A stretch of DNA of 26,556 bases from contig JAZQZC010000025.1 of NCBI GenBank assembly GCA_045633845.1, positions 1 to 26,556 of the forward strand, written 5' to 3'. This stretch comes from RGIG4708 sp045633845. Its GTDB lineage: Bacteria > Bacillota > Clostridia > UMGS1810. The notes beneath the pieces were generated by a model. That model was not told the DNA's origin, made no database searches, and was given only the letters and a program-made list of their open reading frames with translations. Shown here piece after piece: positions 15,939 to 21,266 of this stretch. Numbering within the stretch: position 1 is the stretch's first letter; every line of letters starts with the position of its first letter. The translations under genes and the position numbers were made by a program.

Positions 15939-17050
15939 AGGTTGTAAATGTTATTTCCGACACAAATATCGGCGGCGCAGGCAAATGCGTGCTCACGTTT
16001 TTAAAATATTACGACAAGTCAAAAATTGATTTGACAGTTGTTGTACCCCGCGCCAGTCTGCTCATTCCCGAAATACAAAAGCTTGGCGGTAATTATGTAG
16101 AAACAGACGGCATATCCGACAAATCTCTCGGCAAAGAGGGCATAAGTAATTTAAAAAATATTTTTAAAGCTATTGCGCCCGATATTGTTCACTCACACGG
16201 ATGTATGTCTGCGCGGATTGCAGCACGGCTGTGTGGCAATTGCAAGGTTGTATATACCCGCCACAGTGTGTTTGAGCCAAGCCCCAAAATCTCAAAGGGC
16301 ATAGGCAAAATAATAAACGGTTTTATTAACAATGCAACGGCAGACAAAATAATTGCGGTTGCGGAGGCAGCAAAAGACAATCTTACACAAACAGGCATAA
16401 GCGAAAAAAAGATTGTTGTTATTCAAAACGGCGTGGAGCCCCTTAACCAGATATCCGATGACGAAAAGAAAAGACTTCGTGCAAATTACAATGTTTCGGA
16501 TGATGAATTTTTGCTCGGTATTGTGGCACGTCTTAATGAGGTAAAGGGTCACGTTTATCTGCTTGAGGCACTCAAAATGCTTCGTGACGACGGCTTTAAG
16601 GTAAAGCTCCTTATTGCTGGCACAGGTGATTATGAGCAGCCAATCCGCGACAGGACGGCACAGCTTGGTATTGTGCATGATGTTATAATGGCAGGCTTTG
16701 TTACAGATGTAACCGGCATTATGAACATACTTGATGCAAATATGAATGCGTCCTTCGGCACAGAGGCAACAAGCCTCTCGCTCCTTGAGGGTATGAGTAT
16801 AGGCTTGCCTGCAATTGTCAGCGACTTTGGCGGCAATCCGGGAGTTGTAACCCACGGCGAAAACGGACTTATTTTCCAAACCAAAAATGCCGATGATTTG
16901 TATCAAAAGGTAAAAATGTACTTGTCCGACGAGGCACTTCGCCAAAGTCTTAAGCTTAAGAGCAAAGCGGTATTTAACAAAAAGTTTACGGCAGAGCAAA
17001 ATACTGCAAATATCCAAAGTGTGTATTATGCGGTAATGGAGGGTAAATAG
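15932..17050 (+). CDS. Glycosyltransferase family 4 (GT-B fold)
   Basis: 372 aa. The N-terminal acceptor domain has ISDTNIGGAGKCVLTFLK (residues 7-24) and HSHGCMSARIAARL. The C-terminal nucleotide-sugar domain has IQNGVEP, GIVARLNEVKGHVYLLEAL, and the sugar-nucleotide binding segment with SLLEGMSIGLPAIVSDFGGNPGVV and ENGLIF. Predicted to be cytoplasmic, adding a sugar to a lipid-linked glycan. The overlap with the ligase-like gene implies translational coupling. Donor and acceptor are unknown. Confidence 0.88.
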   Translation: MLKVVNVISDTNIGGAGKCVLTFLKYYDKSKIDLTVVVPRASLLIPEIQKLGGNYVETDGISDKSLGKEGISNLKNIFKAIAPDIVHSHGCMSARIAARLCGNCKVVYTRHSVFEPSPKISKGIGKIINGFINNATADKIIAVAEAAKDNLTQTGISEKKIVVIQNGVEPLNQISDDEKKRLRANYNVSDDEFLLGIVARLNEVKGHVYLLEALKMLRDDGFKVKLLIAGTGDYEQPIRDRTAQLGIVHDVIMAGFVTDVTGIMNILDANMNASFGTEATSLSLLEGMSIGLPAIVSDFGGNPGVVTHGENGLIFQTKNADDLYQKVKMYLSDEALRQSLKLKSKAVFNKKFTAEQNTANIQSVYYAVMEGK

Positions 17051-17521
17051 ATGAACAAAAAAATCAATATATTTGATATTCTGATAATTATTGCATTAAT
17101 TGCAGCAGTATTTGTTGGTTACAAAATGCTTGCAAAAACAGGCGAAAATGCAGCAGTGGCAGTATCTGAGGTAACCTTTACGGTGGAAATTGCCAATTGT
17201 GAAATAGACCTGGCAAGCAAAATTCAACCGGGCGACGACATATACGACAGTGTAAAGGGCGGCTACTACGGCAAGGTGGAAAATGTGGAAACAAAGCAGG
17301 CAACCTCCGTTGTTTCAAACACTCAAAGCGGTAAATATGAGCTCGTTGAGTATCCAAACAGACAAAATGTGTACATTACAATCAAGGGTACTCCCACATC
17401 TATGACAGACGGCAACATTCAGTTTGCAAGCCAAAAGGTGAAGGTTGGCACAGTGGCATACCTTAAGTCAAAAAATTACGTTGGCTACGGCCATGTAATC
17501 GATATGGATATATCAGAGTAA
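17051..17521 (+). CDS. DUF4330-family membrane-anchored protein (first copy)
   Basis: 156 aa. A short cytoplasmic N terminus (MNKKINIFD) leads to one membrane helix (ILIIIALIAAVFVGYKML, about residues 10-27), then an extracytoplasmic beta-rich domain with the GDDIYD and GGYYGKVENVE segments typical of DUF4330. Function unknown. It starts immediately after the glycosyltransferase stop codon and is followed after 13 bases by a paralogue, so it belongs to the glycan operon. Confidence 0.82.
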   Translation: MNKKINIFDILIIIALIAAVFVGYKMLAKTGENAAVAVSEVTFTVEIANCEIDLASKIQPGDDIYDSVKGGYYGKVENVETKQATSVVSNTQSGKYELVEYPNRQNVYITIKGTPTSMTDGNIQFASQKVKVGTVAYLKSKNYVGYGHVIDMDISE

Positions 17522-17534
17522 GGAGGGCACGCAT

Positions 17535-18026
17535 ATGACAGATAACAAAGGTAAATTGTTTGGAAAAATAAATATAGTGGATTTGCTTGTAATTCTTATT
17601 ATTGTTGTTGCCGTTGCGGTTACTTATTTTAAGTTTAACCTCAGTGCTCACTCCGATGTAACCACATCAAATGGTCAGGTGCAATACACACTTCTTACAA
17701 AGGCAGTACGTATGTACACAGTAGACCAGCTTGTAGAGGGCGACAAAATTTTTGACGAAGAAAGCGGCAAATGCGTTGGTGAAATAGTTAAGGTTGAATA
17801 TGAACCGGCATATGATTATGTTATAAAAACCGACGGCACACCTGTTTACAGCCAAATGCCTGAAAGGTACGATGTAAAGGTTACAGTTTTGTCTGATGCC
17901 ATTATAAACGACAGCGGCATAAGCGCAAACGGAGCAAAATTTATGTACTACAACCAAAAAGGTATTTATTACACAAAAAGAGTTCAGGTTGAATCACAGG
18001 TTGTACAGCTTGATGTGATTCAGTAA
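17535..18026 (+). CDS. DUF4330-family membrane-anchored protein (second copy)
   Basis: 163 aa. Same architecture as its neighbour: a cytoplasmic tail, a helix (DLLVILIIVVAVAVTYF, about residues 16-32) and an external domain with EGDKIFDEESGKCVGEIVKVE matching the GD.I.D...G...G.V pattern of the first copy. The pair probably arose by duplication and may form a heteromer. AAGGAGGG precedes the ATG. It ends the operon; the tRNA promoter follows. Confidence 0.82.
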   Translation: MTDNKGKLFGKINIVDLLVILIIVVAVAVTYFKFNLSAHSDVTTSNGQVQYTLLTKAVRMYTVDQLVEGDKIFDEESGKCVGEIVKVEYEPAYDYVIKTDGTPVYSQMPERYDVKVTVLSDAIINDSGISANGAKFMYYNQKGIYYTKRVQVESQVVQLDVIQ

Positions 18027-18033
18027 AAAACAC

Positions 18034-18062
18034 TTGCATTAAATAGTTAAATATTGTATAAT
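18034..18062 (+). promoter_or_regulatory. Promoter for tRNA-Thr
   Basis: TTGCAT at 18034-18039, a 17-base spacer and TATAAT at 18057-18062. Transcription would start within the hairpin at 18068-18089. Confidence 0.65.
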
Positions 18063-18067
18063 ACCAG

Positions 18068-18089
18068 GAGGGAGAATTTTGCCTCCCTC
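18068..18089 (+). other. GC-rich hairpin in the tRNA leader
   Basis: A perfect 7-bp stem GAGGGAG/CTCCCTC with an 8-nt loop. It lies between the tRNA promoter and the tRNA. It lacks a proper T-run (TTAATATTT follows), so it is more likely a leader hairpin or processing signal than a full terminator, though it may also end transcripts from the DUF4330 genes. Confidence 0.45.
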
Positions 18090-18098
18090 TTAATATTT

Positions 18099-18174
18099 GC
18101 TGGTGTGGCGCAGTTGGTAGCGCAATTGATTCGTAATCAATAGGCCGTCGGTTCAAGTCCGATCACCAGCTCCA
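18099..18174 (+). tRNA. tRNA-Thr (anticodon CGU)
   Basis: A 76-base cloverleaf with encoded CCA. Acceptor stem GCTGGTG/CACCAGC, D-arm GCGCAGTTGGTAGCGC, anticodon arm ATTGATT-CGT-AATCAAT (anticodon at 18131-18133) and T-loop TTCAAGT. It reads ACG threonine codons. The 3' end from 18156 is repeated at 18324-18342, the usual mark of integration at a tRNA. Confidence 0.93.
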
Positions 18175-18342
18175 AACAAAAAACGGGCGTTTGCCCGTTT
18201 TTTGTTTGCGAAGTATGGTGAATTGGACTTGGACCGATAGGTGAGATCGCAAAGGCTCCAAGAGTGCAAGCGAAGAGAAGCACGATTGGTAAGCCGTGCT
18301 ATGCAGGGCGCAAGGTGCCCTGTAGTCCGATCACCAGCTCCA
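18156..18342 (+). repeat. tRNA 3'-end direct repeat (att-like) enclosing a structured unit
   Basis: The last 19 bases of tRNA-Thr (18156-18174) recur exactly at 18324-18342. The second copy is also one strand of a stem with 18217-18229, and inside it lie stems at 18229-18233/18257-18261, 18279-18284/18295-18300 and 18304-18309/18317-18322. The whole looks like a cloverleaf. It may be a remnant or minimal form of an integrative element, or a small structured RNA that copies tRNA sequence. No gene is present. Confidence 0.5.
18183..18205 (+). terminator. Terminator of tRNA-Thr
   Basis: Stem ACGGGC/GCCCGT (18183-18188/18193-18198) with a 4-nt loop, flanked by AACAAAA and TTTTTGTTT so that the stem can extend to about 14 bp. 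Confidence 0.8.
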
Positions 18343-18382
18343 GAAAAAAGCATCGACTAAAAGGTGTACTCTAAAGGACAGT

Positions 18383-18414
18383 AAAAGGTCGTAGCAAAAT
18401 CGTTACGACCTTTT
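18383..18414 (-). terminator. Hairpin at the 3' end of the RAYT gene
   Basis: A perfect 11-bp stem (18383-18393/18404-18414). It contains the last codons and stop of the minus-strand RAYT gene and touches the left terminal inverted repeat. The T-run on the minus strand makes it a terminator. Confidence 0.7.
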
Positions 18415-18894
18415 GTCATTGTAAAAACAGTCTAATTCCCATTTTAAAGGATTTGTGTCTATGTATTCCCATATTTTATGATAATCTTTTTCACCACGAA
18501 TAATGTGGTCGTGATATGACCTTTGCCATATAGAGTAACCTATTTCTTTTGTTACCATTGTTTTAAATGAACGAATAATAGTTTCAATATTCTTTGTAGG
18601 GGACGATGCCTTCATCGTCCCGCGAAGAAATATAATCAAATGAATATGATTTGGCATTATCACATATTTATCAACTGTTACATTTTCGTATTTGTTATTT
18701 ATGTTGTTAATGTATTTATTACACACCAATCCATATTGTGATAATTGGTTTTTCGGGCCGATGTGGGCATCGTCCCCTACGATTTTTGACAATAATTCTT
18801 TTCTATCTTTTGTGCATATCGTAATAAAATATGCTCCAGGTGTGCTATAATCATACCCTTTTAATCTTGTTGGTTTTCGTTTTGGTAAATCCAT
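18403..18894 (-). CDS. REP-associated tyrosine transposase (RAYT, Y1/HUH family)
   Basis: 163 aa, full length for the small RAYT/IS200-like group. The HUH metal motif is MPNHIHLI (His83, His85). Conserved marks are STPGAYFITICTKDR near residues 17-31, VDKYVIM, WQRSYHDHIIR near 123-133, and WEYIDTNPLKW, where Tyr144 or Tyr127 may be the nucleophile. Known RAYTs cut and join single-stranded DNA at GTAG-footed REP hairpins. Two such hairpins lie inside this gene and encode two surface-loop-like stretches (about residues 39-47 and 91-100). The start is 4 bases after the HTH stop, with AGGAAAT as ribosome site, so the two genes are cotranscribed. Confidence 0.85.
   Translation of the reverse strand: MDLPKRKPTRLKGYDYSTPGAYFITICTKDRKELLSKIVGDDAHIGPKNQLSQYGLVCNKYINNINNKYENVTVDKYVIMPNHIHLIIFLRGTMKASSPTKNIETIIRSFKTMVTKEIGYSIWQRSYHDHIIRGEKDYHKIWEYIDTNPLKWELDCFYNDKRS
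18596..18621 (+). repeat. REP-type hairpin with GTAG foot inside the RAYT gene (copy 1)
   Basis: GTAG at 18596-18599 is followed directly by a perfect 9-bp stem (GGGACGATG and its complement) with a 4-nt loop. It encodes in-frame residues of the transposase on the opposite strand (the RGTMKASSPT segment). Confidence 0.65.
18755..18780 (-). repeat. REP-type hairpin with GTAG foot inside the RAYT gene (copy 2, inverted)
   Basis: On the minus strand, GTAG (18780-18777) is followed by the same 9-base arm GGGACGATG, a 4-nt loop and a complementary arm with one mismatch. It is inverted relative to copy 1 and encodes the VGDDAHIGP stretch of the transposase. Confidence 0.6.
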
Positions 18895-18898
18895 AATC

Positions 18899-19141
18899 TT
18901 ATTTTATTTCCTGTTCTAAATCATCAAAATCTTTTGTTGAAAAGAATTCTCCTAATGTTATTTCTAATCCATCGCAAAATTTCTTGATTGTTCTTATGGA
19001 AATATCCCTGCGTGATTTATCCATCATACTATATGCGGTTGATGGTGTTACGCCTGATACATTTGCAAGTTCATTTATTCGCATATTTCTTTCAGCACAT
19101 AGTTCATTAAATCTTTTTACTATTACATCTTTAACATCCAT
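18899..19141 (-). CDS. Small Cro/C1-type HTH regulator
   Basis: 80 aa with one helix-turn-helix domain (about residues 7-65). The recognition part is RINELANVSGVTPSTAYSMMD, followed by RRDISIRTIKKFCDGLEITLGEFF, a common single-domain XRE form in Firmicutes. It lies 4 bases upstream of the RAYT gene on the same strand and divergent from the exported-protein gene. A perfect palindrome at 19185-19196 in the shared upstream region is the obvious candidate operator, so it probably represses itself, RAYT and perhaps the divergent gene. CGAGGTG upstream of the ATG is the ribosome site. Confidence 0.85.
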   Translation of the reverse strand: MDVKDVIVKRFNELCAERNMRINELANVSGVTPSTAYSMMDKSRRDISIRTIKKFCDGLEITLGEFFSTKDFDDLEQEIK

Positions 19142-19184
19142 TTTAAAACACCTCGTGAAGATATTTTAAAATAATTTACATTTT

Positions 19185-19196
19185 TGCGTATACGCA
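19185..19196. promoter_or_regulatory. Palindromic operator in the divergent promoter
   Basis: A perfect 12-bp palindrome TGCGTATACGCA, immediately followed by the half-site-like TTGCGTAA. It lies between the HTH/RAYT genes and the exported-protein gene and abuts the -35 of the latter. Confidence 0.6.
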
Positions 19197-19197
19197 C

Positions 19198-19226
19198 TTG
19201 CGTAATTTATAAATATATGTTATACT
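19198..19226 (+). promoter_or_regulatory. Promoter of the exported-protein gene
   Basis: TTGCGT at 19198-19203, a 17-base spacer and TATACT at 19221-19226. The -35 hexamer starts 2 bases after the palindrome and contains its half-site sequence. Confidence 0.6.
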
Positions 19227-19273
19227 CATTTTGTGAATGATATTCATAAAATAAAATTTGGAGGTAAAACAAA

Positions 19274-19975
19274 ATGAAGAAAAGATTACAAGGATTGATT
19301 ACAGGAGTGTTGATAGGAGCAACTGTAACAGGCGGTGTTGTATTTGGTGCAAACACAACTACACTATATAATGTAATTGCTAACGGAATTAAAATTGTTA
19401 TCGATGGGCAAAAACTAAACCCCACTGATGTAAATGGCAACAAAGTTGAACCTATTATCTATAATGGCACAACATACTTACCGGTAAGAGCAGTTGCAAA
19501 TGCTATAGGTAAACCTGTATATTGGGATGGACCTAATTTCACTGTTTATCTTGGTGATATGAACGGAAATTTGGAATATCCGACTGAAGAATTAAGTTGT
19601 GAAGGAAATATAGGAGATGATTGGGATGATACAAGCGATTTAAAGGATAATCTTGGAAATATATATTCAAGAGGAATAAATCCATATTATGGAGGTGATA
19701 CTTTCGAGAAAATATTAAATATGAAATATTCAAGATTTAAAGGAACAATATATGTTACAGATGGTACAGACAGCGATCAAACAGTGCAGTTTGCCATAAA
19801 AACTGACGGAAAAACAGTTTATACATCACCAGAAATCACAAAAAAATCACAACCAATTGACTTTGATATCGATGTATCTGGCTGTTATGATTTACAAATA
19901 GTATTTACTAAAAATAGCAGTAGTTGGGATATGGTTACTTGGGCTAAAATTGGAAATGGTGGATTTTATCAATAA
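19274..19975 (+). CDS. Exported protein with stalk (copper amine oxidase N-like) and NPCBM-like domains
   Basis: 233 aa. Residues 1-25 are a signal peptide or N-terminal anchor (KKRLQG, then a hydrophobic Gly/Val-rich stretch). Residues about 37-95 are a stalk domain (KIVIDGQKLNP and NGTTYLPVRAVANAIGKPVYWD). Residues about 105-233 resemble an NPCBM/NEW2 carbohydrate-binding-like module (NIYSRGINPY, KYSRFKGTIYVTD, DGKTVYTSPEI, YDLQIVF). It probably acts on the cell surface; the ligand is unknown. GGAGGTAAAAC upstream of the ATG is a strong ribosome site. It is AT-rich and uses AGA/TTA codons unlike the core genes, fitting acquired DNA. As cargo of a RAYT segment its role is unclear. Confidence 0.75.
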   Translation: MKKRLQGLITGVLIGATVTGGVVFGANTTTLYNVIANGIKIVIDGQKLNPTDVNGNKVEPIIYNGTTYLPVRAVANAIGKPVYWDGPNFTVYLGDMNGNLEYPTEELSCEGNIGDDWDDTSDLKDNLGNIYSRGINPYYGGDTFEKILNMKYSRFKGTIYVTDGTDSDQTVQFAIKTDGKTVYTSPEITKKSQPIDFDIDVSGCYDLQIVFTKNSSSWDMVTWAKIGNGGFYQ

Positions 19976-19996
19976 ATTTGTCCGGTACTGTAACAA

Positions 19997-20080
19997 GCAG
20001 GGACGATGTGTAGCATCTACCAATGATTTAGGATAATCCTAAGACCTTATAAGCGGTGCATCGTAAACGCTGCACCCTAC
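19997..20080. repeat. BIME-like pair of REP hairpins
   Basis: On the minus strand GTAG (20080-20077) is followed by a 9-bp arm, a 4-nt loop and a complementary arm with one mismatch (20068-20076/20055-20063): the same geometry as the hairpins in the RAYT gene. At the other end, plus-strand GCAG at 19997-20000 precedes GGACGATG, the arm sequence of the RAYT hairpins. A perfect TTAGGA/TCCTAA dyad lies between them. Convergent REPs with a spacer are typical of BIMEs. Confidence 0.55.
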
Positions 20081-20083
20081 GAT

Positions 20084-20117
20084 AAAAGGCTGAACGAAAT
20101 CAATCGTTCAGCCTTTT
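20084..20117. terminator. Strong hairpin at the right end of the TIR segment
   Basis: A perfect 14-bp stem (20084-20097/20104-20117) with A-run and T-run flanks. It probably terminates the exported-protein transcript and mirrors the hairpin at the left end. Confidence 0.7.
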
Positions 20118-20164
20118 AAAATTACTGTCCTTAAGAGTACACCTCATATGTTGGTGTTTTTTTA

Positions 20165-20241
20165 GTAGAAATACGCCTTTCGGCGTGTGATATATTGCTT
20201 CGCTGTGAAATATGCCTTGAGGCATATGAAAAGGCGTATTT
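20165..20241 (+). repeat. Multi-arm palindromic repeat with GTAG foot
   Basis: GTAG at 20165-20168 is followed directly by a perfect 12-bp outer stem (20169-20180/20230-20241) enclosing a 7-bp hairpin ATATGCC/GGCATAT (20210-20216/20221-20227) and further weak dyads. It lies 20 bases outside the right terminal repeat. It may be another RAYT substrate or an unrelated dispersed palindrome. Confidence 0.5.
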
Positions 20242-20470
20242 TATTTTCCGTTTTTCTACAACAAAACATTTTGCTCACAGAATAAATTTTTTCTATAACT
20301 CGACTTTCTGTGAAATGGACTTTTTGCCCTAATCTCGCAGAGAAATTAAATTGTAGTTGTCTTTTTATATGCATAATTGGTGTTGTGGCAAAGTTCCGCA
20401 CATTATAAATAATATTAGCGGTTTTATAAAACTGCCAAAAGTCTTATAAAAGCTCTTTTACTTTTTTATA
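20242..20470. other. Gene-free AT-rich stretch
   Basis: A minus-strand open frame of 79 codons spans 20162-20401 but runs through the palindromic repeat and has no clear ribosome site or recognisable domain, so it is not called as a gene. No other feature is supported here. Confidence 0.4.
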
Positions 20471-20478
20471 AAAAGATG

Positions 20479-20507
20479 TTGAAATAATAAAAAAGATGTT
20501 GTATAAT
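20479..20507 (+). promoter_or_regulatory. Promoter of the toxin-like mRNA
   Basis: TTGAAA at 20479-20484, a 17-base spacer and TATAAT at 20502-20507. The 11-base direct repeat AAAAGATGTTG (20471-20481 and 20491-20501) brackets the -35 and could be an operator. Confidence 0.75.
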
Positions 20508-20606
20508 GTCTTTGTCGGAGAAATCTGACAGGCAGTTCGGGAATGAACATTCCGTGGACGGCTCGCCCCAAACCCCATTACATAATGGAAAGGGGGTGGT
20601 TGCTTT

Positions 20607-20681
20607 ATGGGAAAAATGTTATTTAGAATGTTGATTTTTACAATAATCTTTTTGATTGTTTTCGATATAAAAGCAAATTAG
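20607..20681 (+). CDS. Candidate type I toxin: 24-residue hydrophobic peptide
   Basis: 24 aa: a short basic N terminus (MGKMLFRM), one membrane-spanning stretch (LIFTIIFLIVF) and a charged tail (DIKAN). It has a very strong ribosome site, AGGGGGTGG, 7 bases before the ATG. That site can be masked by an upstream hairpin (CCATT/AATGG at 20575-20579/20584-20588, with CCCC at 20566-20569 opposite GGGG at 20592-20595). The 5' leader is about 90 bases with further stems at 20514-20529 and 20531-20567. The stop lies inside the terminator. This small membrane peptide with a structured leader and a convergent antisense promoter is the layout of Fst/TxpA-type toxins. I do not recognise the peptide sequence itself. 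Confidence 0.55.
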   Translation: MGKMLFRMLIFTIIFLIVFDIKAN

Positions 20682-20757
20682 TCGCCCACACGTCAAAATG
20701 TAGCGACTAATTTTTAGTTTCGTATTTGGCGAGTCGTTTAACGGACTGCCTTTTTCT
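20668..20757 (-). ncRNA. Candidate antisense antitoxin RNA
   Basis: Start and end are inferred from the promoter at 20764-20792 and the shared terminator; length is about 90 nt. Its 5' part (20728-20750) forms a hairpin that closely repeats elements of the toxin mRNA leader (GGCAGTYCG and ACGRCTCGCC, 8/9 and 9/10 matches to 20531-20539 and 20558-20567). Its 3' part is complementary to the end of the toxin mRNA. Confidence 0.5.
20676..20715. terminator. Shared bidirectional terminator of toxin mRNA and antisense RNA
   Basis: A perfect 10-bp stem AATTAGTCGC/GCGACTAATT (20676-20685/20703-20712) with a 17-nt loop. TTTTT follows on the plus strand and TTTGCTTTT on the minus strand. Both convergent transcripts would end here and be complementary through it. 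Confidence 0.7.
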
Positions 20758-20763
20758 ATATTC

Positions 20764-20792
20764 ATTATACTGAATAAAATTTATTTTGTCAA
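20764..20792 (-). promoter_or_regulatory. Perfect consensus promoter facing the toxin gene
   Basis: On the minus strand TTGACA (20792-20787), a 17-base spacer and TATAAT (20769-20764). No open reading frame follows on this strand before the terminator, so the product should be a short RNA. Confidence 0.8.
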
Positions 20793-20855
20793 CTATTTTG
20801 CAAAAACTTTATGCAAAAGTGTTGGGACACAATTAGAAAAATCCTTGATACAGTA

Positions 20856-21266
20856 TTAAATCTGATTATTCAAAATAGTTGCCATTATCAAGATTATTAT
20901 ATATACCAAATACATATATTTTTTAGCAAGTTGTTTTTCAAGAATATAGACATAGTTTTTATCAAGAAAAAAATCTATTAAAACAAATATACAATATAGT
21001 GCAATGCCCACAAATAAAGGTATAGACAAAACATTATATTCAAATGCAGTTTTGAAATCAAGGTTTAAGATTGATATGAAACCTCTTGTCATACCACAAC
21101 CAAAGCAAGAAATACCAAAAATATTTTTTATAGGGCATAATGACACAGAAAAAATCTTTGTTAAAAAGAACAATATAACAAAAAAGACAAACCCTACATC
21201 CAAAGAATGTAAGGTATGTCTTTTTCTGTTTGATAGTTGTTTATATTTAGACCAAAGGATACCCAT
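20856..21266 (-). CDS. DUF2752-family membrane protein
   Basis: About 136 aa from the ATG at 21266; a TTG at 21308 would give 150 aa. It has about three to four membrane helices. The DUF2752 signature is clear in the middle: CPIKNIFGISCFGCGMTRGF, with cysteines spaced as in the family, followed by a helix with FEYNVLSIPLF. Function unknown. It overlaps the end of the TM2 gene by about 20 bases, so it is translationally coupled; no strong ribosome site precedes it. TM2 and DUF2752 genes are often neighbours. Confidence 0.8.
   Translation of the reverse strand: MGILWSKYKQLSNRKRHTLHSLDVGFVFFVILFFLTKIFSVSLCPIKNIFGISCFGCGMTRGFISILNLDFKTAFEYNVLSIPLFVGIALYCIFVLIDFFLDKNYVYILEKQLAKKYMYLVYIIILIMATILNNQI

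Larger units (their letters stand above)
18362..20144. mobile_element. 1.78-kb segment with 22-bp terminal inverted repeats carrying RAYT, HTH and an exported protein
   Basis: The ends at 18362-18383 and 20123-20144 are inverted repeats identical at 21 of 22 positions (starting AGGTGTACTCT). Just inside each end is a strong hairpin of the form AAAAGG...CCTTTT. Inside are a REP-associated transposase gene and an HTH gene on the minus strand, a divergent exported-protein gene, and REP-type hairpins. No DDE transposase or tyrosine/serine recombinase is encoded. I see no target-site duplication. It is best described as a TIR-bounded mobile or formerly mobile segment of unknown class. Confidence 0.5.

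Noticed and set aside
16292..17017. 241-codon minus-strand frame opposite the glycosyltransferase
   Set aside because: It lies wholly inside the antisense of a convincing GT4 gene and has no domain signal.
18153..18353. 66-codon minus-strand frame beginning and ending with the same GAGDRT peptide
   Set aside because: The repeated peptide is the reverse translation of the duplicated tRNA 3' end; it is not a protein gene.
18362..20144. A standard insertion sequence
   Set aside because: No DDE transposase is encoded and no target-site duplication is visible; RAYT-type enzymes do not normally use terminal inverted repeats.
20162..20401. 79-codon open frame on the minus strand with a basic composition
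   Set aside because: It runs through the multi-arm palindrome, has no clear ribosome site or recognisable domain, and is best explained as open by chance in AT-rich DNA.
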